A stretch of DNA of 64,000 nt, taken from positions 221,929-285,928 of the forward strand of contig NZ_NJGU01000010.1 of assembly GCF_002213415.1 (NCBI RefSeq). The letters are read 5' to 3'. This DNA is from Herbaspirillum robiniae. Its GTDB lineage: Bacteria; Pseudomonadota; Gammaproteobacteria; Burkholderiales; Burkholderiaceae_D. Below are positions 38,264 through 45,210 of this stretch, piece by piece. The position numbers and the translations under genes were made by a program. The first letter of the stretch is position 1, and the number at the start of each line of letters is the position of its first letter. Below the pieces are notes generated by a model that saw nothing but the letters and a program-made list of their open reading frames with translations, searched no databases and was not told the origin of the DNA.

Positions 38264-39391
38264 TTATTTCGAGATGCGCGTCCACTTGCCGTAGCGCGTG
38301 ACCTGCGACTCGTCGAAGTCGAATCCCAGGCCCGGCGTCTGGTGCAGCACCACGTTGCCGTTGCGATGCGCCAGCTGGCGGTCGATCAGGCGGCGGAAGT
38401 TGAGCACCTGGTCGTCCCAGAAGAACTCCACGTAACGCGCGTTCGGCGTGGCCGCCACCAGCGGCGCATGCACGTCGTGGAACCAGTGCGGACACATCAC
38501 TTTGCCATAGCTGGCCGCGGTGGCGGCGATGCGGCGCCATTCGGTGATGCCGCCGCAAACGACAGCGTCGGTCTGCAGGATGGCCGCAGCGTCCTTGTCC
38601 AGCAGCTCCTTGTGGTACCAGCGGCCGTAGCCGATCTCGCCGGTGGCCACCGGCACGCGGGTCAGTTTCGCCAGGCGCGCGTGGCTGTCGATGTCGTCGG
38701 GCGAGAAGGGTTCCTCGATGAAGTAGGGATCGTATTGCTCGAAGCGGCGCACGTGCTGCAGCGCCTGGGTGACGTCGCTCCAGCCGTTGTTGATGTCCAG
38801 CATCAGCTCCACGTCCGGGCCGACGGCTTCGCGCGCGGCGCGCACGCGGGCCTCTTCCTCCCGGGGCGAGAGCCGGCCCGATTTCATCTTGACCGCCTTG
38901 AATCCCATGGCCACGTAGCTGGCCATTTCATCGCCCAGCGCCTGCGGCGTCTTGCCATCCAGGTAGTAGCCGCCGCTGGCGTAGGCCGGCACTTCTTCCA
39001 GGTGCACCGCGCCAAGGTATTTGTGCAGCGGCAGGTTTGCGCTGCGCGCATTGAGGTCCCACAGTGCGGTGTCGAGGATGCTCAGCGCGCGCATCACCGT
39101 GCCGGCGCGGCCGTGCAGCAGCGCCTCCTGGTACATCGCCTGCCACAGGCCTTCGACGGCAAGCGAGTCGCGGCCCAGCAGCACCGGCGCCAGCAACTGT
39201 TCGACCGCCGCGGTCAGGATGCCGCCGCCGGCGCTGCCGACGTAGCAAAAGCCGATGCCTTCGACGCCGTCGGTCGAGCGAACCTTGACCAGGCCGTAAT
39301 GGCGCGCCGAGACCGTGCGGGTGGCAAATGAGGTGACCCGGTCCAGCGGCACTTCTGCGGCGCAGACCGAGATTGATTCGATGATGGGCAT
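38264..39391 (-). CDS. Enolase-superfamily sugar-acid dehydratase/racemase (MR/MLE family)
   Basis: A 375-residue mandelate racemase/muconate lactonizing-type enzyme. The catalytic KxK is in FKAVKMKSGRLS, the Mg2+ ligands are Asp in ELMLDINNGW, Glu in YFIEEPFSPDD and Glu in VATGEIGYG, and His is in PHWFHDVHAPL. Members of this group remove water from, or epimerise, acid sugars after abstracting the alpha proton. Together with a DHDPS-family lyase and an ACS-type transporter across the divergent LysR gene, a sugar-acid dehydratase that yields a 2-keto-3-deoxy acid is the best guess. The exact substrate is unknown. Confidence 0.88.
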   Translation of the reverse strand: MPIIESISVCAAEVPLDRVTSFATRTVSARHYGLVKVRSTDGVEGIGFCYVGSAGGGILTAAVEQLLAPVLLGRDSLAVEGLWQAMYQEALLHGRAGTVMRALSILDTALWDLNARSANLPLHKYLGAVHLEEVPAYASGGYYLDGKTPQALGDEMASYVAMGFKAVKMKSGRLSPREEEARVRAAREAVGPDVELMLDINNGWSDVTQALQHVRRFEQYDPYFIEEPFSPDDIDSHARLAKLTRVPVATGEIGYGRWYHKELLDKDAAAILQTDAVVCGGITEWRRIAATAASYGKVMCPHWFHDVHAPLVAATPNARYVEFFWDDQVLNFRRLIDRQLAHRNGNVVLHQTPGLGFDFDESQVTRYGKWTRISK

Positions 39392-39476
39392 GTCCTGTTT
39401 CCTCCTGTTGATGGATGCGTAGTGAATGTGGGCACCGGCGGCGGGGCTTGGCCCGCTGCGATGTCCGGCACATTCT

Positions 39477-39541
39477 GATTGACGCCAATCGATGGAAACA
39501 GTACGTTCCGGTATCTTGAAAAGATAATTATTCTATTGATT
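39477..39541. promoter_or_regulatory. Divergent control region of the sugar-acid module
   Basis: Within the 160-bp space between dehydratase and lysR starts. It holds the inverted repeat GATTG-ACGC-CAATC (39477-39490) and the element ATAATTATTCT continuing into ATTGATTG (39524-39541). Both elements recur upstream of the lyase gene at 40453-40495, supporting one regulator for both units. Confidence 0.65.
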
Positions 39542-39551
39542 GGGAGACCGC

Positions 39552-40430
39552 ATGGATACGCGCTACCTGCAGAGTTTCATCCATGTCGCGGAGCTGGGAT
39601 CGATCGCCGAAGCCGCGCGGCGCCTGGACCTGACGCCGGCCGCCGTGGCCCAGCGGGTGCGCCTGCTGGAAGAGGAAATGGGCATGAGCCTGATCCGCCG
39701 TTCCGGGCGCACCGTGGCGCCGACCGAGGCCGGCGCGCGCGTCCTCGAGCGCGGACGCAAGGTGCTGCGCGATATCCGCGACCTGCGCGACGACCTCAGC
39801 GACAGCAGCGACCTGGCCGGCCAGCTGCGCGTGGGCGGCACGCCGACCATGGTGCTGGCGGTGCTGCCGGGCCTGGTGTCGCGTTTCCTGGGCGGCCATC
39901 CGCAGGTGGACATCTACCTGGAACCCGGCACCTCGTCGACGCTGTTTCGCAAGGTGGTGGACGGCGACCTCGACGCCGCGCTGCTGATCCAGCCGCTGTT
40001 CGAACTGCCCAAGAGCTGCGGCTGGCACACCATGCGCGAAGAACCGCTGGTGCTGCTCACGCCCGCCGGCATGCAGGTCGACGACGTGCACGCCACGCTG
40101 GAGCGCGAGCCTTTCCTGCGCTACGACCGCGGCACCGTGGGCGGCCAGCTGGCCGACGCCTATCTGCGCCAGCACGGCATCCGCACCCGCCAGCGTTGCG
40201 AGATGGACGGGCTGGATGCCATCGCCGCCCTGGTCGAGCGCGGCATCGGCGTGTCGCTGGTGCCGGCCTGGGTCGCCGCGCGCGGCAGCCAATTGGCGGT
40301 GCGGCGCTGGCCCCTGCCGCATCGCAGTACCAAGCGCGTGGTCGGCATGATCTGGACCCGTACCTCGGCGCGAACCCGCCTGGTGCATTCCTTCCTGGAA
40401 CTGGTCAAGGACTGGCAGCCCGAAGAGTGA
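39552..40430 (+). CDS. LysR-family regulator of the sugar-acid module
   Basis: A 292-residue LysR protein: HTH at residues ~1-60 (MDTRYLQSFIHVAELGSIAEAARRLDLTPAAVAQRVRLLEEEMG), then a type-2 periplasmic-binding-like effector domain. The ATG at 39552 gives the normal N-terminus. It is divergent from the dehydratase and upstream of the lyase/transporter pair. Operator motifs are shared by both promoters, so it probably activates the whole module with the sugar acid or its keto product as inducer. Confidence 0.92.
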   Translation: MDTRYLQSFIHVAELGSIAEAARRLDLTPAAVAQRVRLLEEEMGMSLIRRSGRTVAPTEAGARVLERGRKVLRDIRDLRDDLSDSSDLAGQLRVGGTPTMVLAVLPGLVSRFLGGHPQVDIYLEPGTSSTLFRKVVDGDLDAALLIQPLFELPKSCGWHTMREEPLVLLTPAGMQVDDVHATLEREPFLRYDRGTVGGQLADAYLRQHGIRTRQRCEMDGLDAIAALVERGIGVSLVPAWVAARGSQLAVRRWPLPHRSTKRVVGMIWTRTSARTRLVHSFLELVKDWQPEE

Positions 40431-40452
40431 GGTGAGCAGGGCAAGCCGGAAG

Positions 40453-40495
40453 ATAAAAATTCTATTGATTGACGCAATCGAAGCATAACTATTCT
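40453..40495. promoter_or_regulatory. Operator region upstream of the lyase-transporter operon
   Basis: ATAAAAATTCT (40453-40463) runs into ATTGATTG, then the dyad GATTG-ACG-CAATC (40467-40479), then ATAACTATTCT (40485-40495), 32 bp after the first. The stretch 40451-40471 matches 39523-39542 region at 19 of 21 positions. ATTG-N7-CAAT fits a LysR T-N11-A box. Confidence 0.65.
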
Positions 40496-40597
40496 GCCTC
40501 CTGAAAGGCGCAATACTGGCCGCCATCCGCTAGCGCACATGTTCGCCAGCACGTTGACCGCCGCGCCAAGCCGCCGGCCCATTCCAGGAGACCTGCC

Positions 40598-41548
40598 ATG
40601 CCCGTTCCATCTTCCCCGCCGCCGCGGCCAGGAGGAGTGCTCTCACCGGTGCTTACGCCTTTCGAGGCCGACCGCACGCCCTCGGTGCCGCGTTTCATCG
40701 AACACTGCCGCACGCTGCTGAACCACGACGTCGGCCTGGCCGTGTTCGGCACCAATTCCGAGGCCGCCTCGCTGAGCGTGGCCGAGAAGCGCGGCCTGCT
40801 CGACGTGCTGCTGGACGCCGGCATGCCGCCCTCGCGCATGATGCCCGGCGTCGGCGCCTGCGCGCTGGGCGATGCGGTCGAACTGGCGCGCCACGCCGTG
40901 GCTGCCGGTTGCAGCGGCGTGCTGATGCTGCCGCCGTTCTACTACAAGGGCGTGAGCGACGAAGGCCTGTTTCGCGCCTTTTCCGAGGTGGTCGAGGCGG
41001 TCGGCGATGCGCGCTTGCGCATCTACCTGTATCACATCCCGCCGGTGGCGCAGGTGGGCATCAGCCTGGGCCTGATCGGGCGCCTGCTCAAACGCTATCC
41101 GGGCGTCATCGCCGGCATCAAGGACAGTTCGGGCGACTGGCGCAATACCGCCGCCATGCTCAGCGAATTCCGCGGCGCCGGCTTCGATGTCTTCGCCGGC
41201 AGCGAGACCAGCCTGGTGGAGACCATGCGCCATGGCGGCGCCGGCGTGATCTCGGCCACCGCCAACGTCAACCCGGCCGGCATCGCCGCGCTGTGCCGCG
41301 AGTGGGATGCGCCCGACGCGCAGGCCCGGCAGGAAGAGCTCAACCAGGTGCGCGCGGCGTTCGCCGGCTTCCCGATGATCGCAGCGATGAAGGCGGCCAT
41401 GTCATCAGGCCTGGACGACGCCGCCTGGAACAACCTGCGTGCGCCGCTGGTGGAGTTGGACCGGATCCAGCGCGAGTCGCTGCTGCGCAGCCTGGAGGCT
41501 CTCGGCTTCGAACTGTACCGAGGCCGGGTGCGCGAGAGCACCGACTAA
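40598..41548 (+). CDS. Dihydrodipicolinate synthase-family aldolase/lyase
   Basis: A 316-residue TIM-barrel class I lyase. The Schiff-base lysine is in IAGIKDSSGDW, the catalytic Tyr in RIYLYHIPPVAQ, and the substrate loop carries GTNSEAASLS. The GTNSE (not GTTGE) loop indicates a keto-acid aldolase or dehydratase of the KDG/HOGA type rather than true DapA. It could cleave a 2-keto-3-deoxy sugar acid to pyruvate and an aldehyde. It forms an operon with the MFS transporter at 41625; the upstream region carries the shared LysR motifs. Confidence 0.88.
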   Translation: MPVPSSPPPRPGGVLSPVLTPFEADRTPSVPRFIEHCRTLLNHDVGLAVFGTNSEAASLSVAEKRGLLDVLLDAGMPPSRMMPGVGACALGDAVELARHAVAAGCSGVLMLPPFYYKGVSDEGLFRAFSEVVEAVGDARLRIYLYHIPPVAQVGISLGLIGRLLKRYPGVIAGIKDSSGDWRNTAAMLSEFRGAGFDVFAGSETSLVETMRHGGAGVISATANVNPAGIAALCREWDAPDAQARQEELNQVRAAFAGFPMIAAMKAAMSSGLDDAAWNNLRAPLVELDRIQRESLLRSLEALGFELYRGRVRESTD

Positions 41549-41567
41549 AAGACTGCAATACAAAAAA

Positions 41568-41595
41568 GAAGCGGCGCCCATCCGGCAGCCGCTTC
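41568..41595 (+). other. Hairpin between lyase and transporter genes
   Basis: Stem GAAGCGGC (41568-41575) with GCCGCTTC (41588-41595) and a 12-nt loop; no T-run on the plus strand. Probably an mRNA stability or processing element within the operon. Confidence 0.45.
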
Positions 41596-41624
41596 ACCAA
41601 CAACACAGAAACACAGGAGACCCT

Positions 41625-42950
41625 ATGCAACCCCAGACCACCTTCCAGGCAGCCGGGACGGCGCCGGCCGCCGCGGCCGACGGCTTCGCCGACAGCGTGT
41701 TCCGCCGCGCCGCCTGGCGCTTCATTCCGCTGCTGTTCGTCAGCTATGTCGTGGCCTATCTGGACCGCGTCAACATCGGCTTCGCCAAGCTGCAGATGCT
41801 GAGTGACCTGCAGTTCAGCGATGCCGTCTACGGGCTCGGCGCGGGCTTGTTCTTCCTCGGCTATTTCATCTTCGAAGTGCCCAGCAATCTGCTGCTGCAC
41901 AAGCTCGGCGCGCGGCGCTGGATCGCGCGCATCATGATCAGCTGGGGTTTGCTGTCGGCGCTGACGGCCTGGGTCGACACCCCGGCGGCGTTCTACGTCA
42001 TCCGCTTCCTGCTGGGCGTGGCCGAGGCCGGTTTCTTTCCCGGCGTGATCCTCTATCTCACCTACTGGTTTCCGGCGCACCGGCGCGGCCGCATGACGGC
42101 CATGTTCATGGCCGGCAATCCGGTGTCGGGCATCGTCGGCGCGCCGCTGTCGGGCTACATCATGCATGCCTTCGGCGGCACGATGGGCATGTCGGGCTGG
42201 CAGTGGCTGTTCGTGCTGGAGGCGATCCCGGCGGTGCTGCTGAGCGTGGTGATCTATTTCTACCTGGACGACCGCGTGGCCGATGCCGCCTGGCTTAGCG
42301 CCGAAGAGAAGAAGGTGATCGAAGGCGAGGTCGCGCAGGACGCCAGGGCGCGCACGCACAACTCCGCCGCCAGCGCGATGCTGTCGGGCCGCGTCTGGCT
42401 GATGTGCCTGATCCTGTTCGGCGTGATCATGGGCTCGTATGCGATCGGTTTCTGGCTGCCCAGCATCATCCGCGGCGCCGGCATCGCCGATCCGCTGTCC
42501 ATCGGGCTGCTGGCGATGATTCCCTACACCGCGGCGCTGATCGCCATGCTGCTGACCGGGCGCAGCGCCGACCATTTCCGTGAACGCCGCTGGCACGTCG
42601 CGGTGCCGGCCCTGGTCGCGGCCTGCGGTTTCTGCCTGTGCGCCATGAGCGAAAACCAGATCGTGCCGGCCCTCGCCGGGCTGAGCCTGGGCGCGATGGG
42701 CGTGGTTACCGCCGTCTCGATGTTCTGGGCGCTGCCGACATCCTTCCTTGGCGGCGCCGCTGCCGCCGCCGGTATCGCGCTGATCAACTGCACCGGCAAC
42801 CTGGCCGGCTTCGTCAGTCCCTCGGTGATCGGCTGGCTCAAGATGCAGACCGGCTCGGTGTCTTCCGGCCTGTTCCTGGTGGCGGCCATGCTCTCGTTGT
42901 CGGCGCTGCTGGTGCTGCTGTGCGTACCGGCGCGCCTGGTCAACCGTTAG
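41625..42950 (+). CDS. MFS transporter, anion:cation symporter (ACS) family
   Basis: A 441-residue 12-TM protein. ACS features: YLDRVNIGFAKLQM in TM1, FFLGYFIFEVPSNLLLHKLGARRWIARIM between TM2 and TM3, and RFLLGVAEAGFFPGVILYLTYWFP in TM4-5. Relatives carry hexuronates, galactarate/glucarate, tartrate or phthalate with protons. Placement beside dehydratase and lyase genes makes it the likely uptake system for the sugar acid. ACAGGAG precedes the ATG at 41625. A bidirectional terminator follows. Confidence 0.92.
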   Translation: MQPQTTFQAAGTAPAAAADGFADSVFRRAAWRFIPLLFVSYVVAYLDRVNIGFAKLQMLSDLQFSDAVYGLGAGLFFLGYFIFEVPSNLLLHKLGARRWIARIMISWGLLSALTAWVDTPAAFYVIRFLLGVAEAGFFPGVILYLTYWFPAHRRGRMTAMFMAGNPVSGIVGAPLSGYIMHAFGGTMGMSGWQWLFVLEAIPAVLLSVVIYFYLDDRVADAAWLSAEEKKVIEGEVAQDARARTHNSAASAMLSGRVWLMCLILFGVIMGSYAIGFWLPSIIRGAGIADPLSIGLLAMIPYTAALIAMLLTGRSADHFRERRWHVAVPALVAACGFCLCAMSENQIVPALAGLSLGAMGVVTAVSMFWALPTSFLGGAAAAAGIALINCTGNLAGFVSPSVIGWLKMQTGSVSSGLFLVAAMLSLSALLVLLCVPARLVNR

Positions 42951-42972
42951 GCGCCGGATCGGTCGCGCGGAT

Positions 42973-43005
42973 AAAAAAAGAGGCGGACAAATGTCCGCCT
43001 CTTTT
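42973..43005. terminator. Bidirectional terminator between MFS and symporter genes
   Basis: Stem AGAGGCGGAC (42979-42988) / GTCCGCCTCT (42993-43002), loop AAAT, with an A7 run to the left and TTTT to the right. The stem is identical to that of the terminator at 38205-38243. Confidence 0.88.
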
Positions 43006-43090
43006 CATGGGTGCCGCAGGATGTGCCGATGTCTGCTGCGCGGCCGTTGCAACTTTCGGATAACGCCGCGCCGCAGAACCGGTGTTCCGT

Positions 43091-44584
43091 TTATTGCTTC
43101 AGCGCAGGCTGCGAACCCTTGCCCAGCACCAGGTTGGCGATGACCGCCACCACGATGTTCAGCGCCAGCGCGATCAGGCCGGTGTACATCGTGTAGGAGT
43201 CGCCGCCCACCACGAAGGTGTGCACCGGCTTGATGCCGTCGGCGAACGCCATCCAGCTGCCGCCGACGATGCCCACCGCCCAGCCGCACAGCAGCGCGCG
43301 CGCACCGAACCAGCCGACGAACAGGCCAAACACCAGCGCCGGGAAGGTCTGCAGGATCCACACGCCGCCCAGCAGCTGCAGGTCCAGCGCGAACTTGGTC
43401 GGCAGGAACAGGATGAAGATCAGCGCGCCGAACTTGACCACCAGCGAAACGATCTTGGCGACCTTGGCTTCCCCTTCAGGATTGATGTTGGGGTTGACGT
43501 AAGGCTTCCAGAAGTTGCGGGTGAACAGGTTCGAGGCGCCGATCGACATCACCGCCGCCGGCACCAGCGCGCCGATGGCGATCGCAGCAAACGCGAAGCC
43601 GGCGAACCAGCCCGGGAACAGGCCGTTGAACAGCGCCGGCACCACGTCGTTGTTGGTCTGCACCTTGATGCCCGCGGCATAGGCCATGAAGCCCAGCAGC
43701 GCGATCAGGCCCAGCAGCACAGTGTAGGCCGGCAGGAACACGGCGTTCTTGCGGATCGTGTTGGCATCCTTGGCGGCGAAGATGCCGGTCAGGGTGTGCG
43801 GGTACATGAAGGCCGCCATCGCCGAGCCCAGCGCCAGCGTCGCGAACGGCAGGAACTGCGTCGGCTTCAGGGTCAGGCCGGTGGCGCCGCCCTTGGCCGC
43901 GAAGGCATCGCGCGCCGAGCTGAACACCGCGCCGTAGCCGCCCAGCTTGGCCGGCACGATGATCACCGCTGCCAGCACCACGATGTAGATCATCAGGTCC
44001 TTGACGAAAGCGATCAGCGCGGGCGCGCGCAGGCCGGCGGAGTAGGTGTACAGCGCCAGGATCACGAACGCCGCCAGCAAAGGCAGCTCACCGGTCAGGC
44101 CCAGCGCCTTGATCACCACTTCCATGCCGATCAGCTGCAGGGCGATGTAGGGCATGGTGGCGACCACGCCGGTCAGCGCGATGGCGAACTCCAGCGGACG
44201 CGACTTGTAGCGGCCCCAGACGACGTCGGCCGCGGTCACGTGGCCGGCCTTGTGCGCGGCATGCCACAGCTTGGGCATGATCACGAACACGATGGGGTAG
44301 ACCAGGATCGTGTACGGCAGCGCGAAGAAGCCGTAGGCGCCGACCGCATAGACCAGCGCCGGCACCGCGATCACGGTGTAGGCGGTATAGAAGTCGCCGC
44401 CGACCAGGAACCAGGTGATCCAGGTGCCGAAGTTGCGGCCGCCCAGGCCCCATTCATCGAGGTGGGCGCCCTTGTGCTTGGGACCGGCCTGCCACTTGGA
44501 GGCCCAGAAGCCCATCACGGTGACCAGCACGAAGAAGAAGATGAAGACCCAGAGGGCCGACCAGTGGATGTTGTTGGTGTCCAT
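43091..44584 (-). CDS. Sodium:solute symporter (SSS family), probable monocarboxylate permease
   Basis: A 497-residue protein with about 13 helices. WGLGGRNFGTWITWFLVGGDFYTAYTVIAVPA is the SSS-family N-terminal block, and IALFVGLFVGWFGARALL-like segments follow near the C-terminus. The pairing with a short DUF3311 protein just upstream matches the MctP (monocarboxylate permease) type, known to take up lactate, pyruvate or related acids. Its ATG directly follows the TAA stop of the DUF3311 gene, indicating translational coupling. It is convergent with the sugar-acid MFS gene. Confidence 0.88.
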   Translation of the reverse strand: MDTNNIHWSALWVFIFFFVLVTVMGFWASKWQAGPKHKGAHLDEWGLGGRNFGTWITWFLVGGDFYTAYTVIAVPALVYAVGAYGFFALPYTILVYPIVFVIMPKLWHAAHKAGHVTAADVVWGRYKSRPLEFAIALTGVVATMPYIALQLIGMEVVIKALGLTGELPLLAAFVILALYTYSAGLRAPALIAFVKDLMIYIVVLAAVIIVPAKLGGYGAVFSSARDAFAAKGGATGLTLKPTQFLPFATLALGSAMAAFMYPHTLTGIFAAKDANTIRKNAVFLPAYTVLLGLIALLGFMAYAAGIKVQTNNDVVPALFNGLFPGWFAGFAFAAIAIGALVPAAVMSIGASNLFTRNFWKPYVNPNINPEGEAKVAKIVSLVVKFGALIFILFLPTKFALDLQLLGGVWILQTFPALVFGLFVGWFGARALLCGWAVGIVGGSWMAFADGIKPVHTFVVGGDSYTMYTGLIALALNIVVAVIANLVLGKGSQPALKQ

Positions 44585-44764
44585 TTACTCGACTCCCTTC
44601 TTCAGGCCGTCGCGGTAGACGAGCCAGATGATCAGGGAAGTCAGCGGTACCCATGCGAACTGGTACCAGTAGAAGAAGGGGAAACCGAACAGCGTGGGCA
44701 GTTCTTCGTTGTAGAACGGAACCCACAATAGACCGATGAACGGCAATAGGAGTAGTAGCCGCAT
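44585..44764 (-). CDS. DUF3311 small membrane protein
   Basis: A 59-residue protein with two hydrophobic helices (RLLLLLPFIGLLWVPFYN and FFYWYQFAWVPLTSLIIWLVYR), the DUF3311 pattern. These proteins are found upstream of SSS symporters of the MctP/YhjB type and probably form an accessory subunit; E. coli YhdT-PanF is a comparable pair. The start ATG at 44764 has a GAGGAGC ribosome site. The longer open frame upstream is not needed. Confidence 0.85.
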   Translation of the reverse strand: MRLLLLLPFIGLLWVPFYNEELPTLFGFPFFYWYQFAWVPLTSLIIWLVYRDGLKKGVE

Positions 44765-45210
44765 TTTTTTGCTCCTCGAACTTTTGGCGGAAGGATTGTT
44801 ATTAAAAGTTGCCTCGAAATTATATTGAGAATCAGACAAATGCGTTTGCAGCGCGCAATTTTTGCCCGCCGGGGAGCGCTGCCATGTCGTGAATGCGCGT
44901 GATTTCGGTGCTATCGCGGGCATATTTTGCAGTGCCGTCAAATTGTTTCATCCTGTGGGAAAAAATCGACCGGGGACGAGAGCGGCTCCCGGTGACTGAT
45001 AAATGAAAGTTTTTCGTTGTTTATTTGATATTTGACGATTTTTTAATGTTTTTCCTGAATGAGCGAGCCGGCGGCCACGGTTAAAATACTCATCACATCA
45101 GGCTACAAGATGTCCCGGCCGACGCTGCGAGCGACGCCGGACAAGCACAGGCACAGGCACGATCAGGCGGTTCCCAGAGACGAACCAGCCTCGACCGGGG
45201 GATAGGCGCG
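44765..45210. other. 446-bp intergenic region between divergent symporter and c-di-GMP genes
   Basis: Markedly AT-rich around 44795-44830 and 44998-45060, so both promoters are probably here. A weak stem lies near 45105-45140 (GGCCGACGC...GCGACGCCGG). No clear sigma-70 pair or sigma-54 site was fixed. Confidence 0.4.

Noticed and set aside
43082..44731. A plus-strand frame of 549 codons opposite the sodium symporter
   Set aside because: Gln/Arg/His-rich antisense translation; the membrane protein on the minus strand is clearly the gene.
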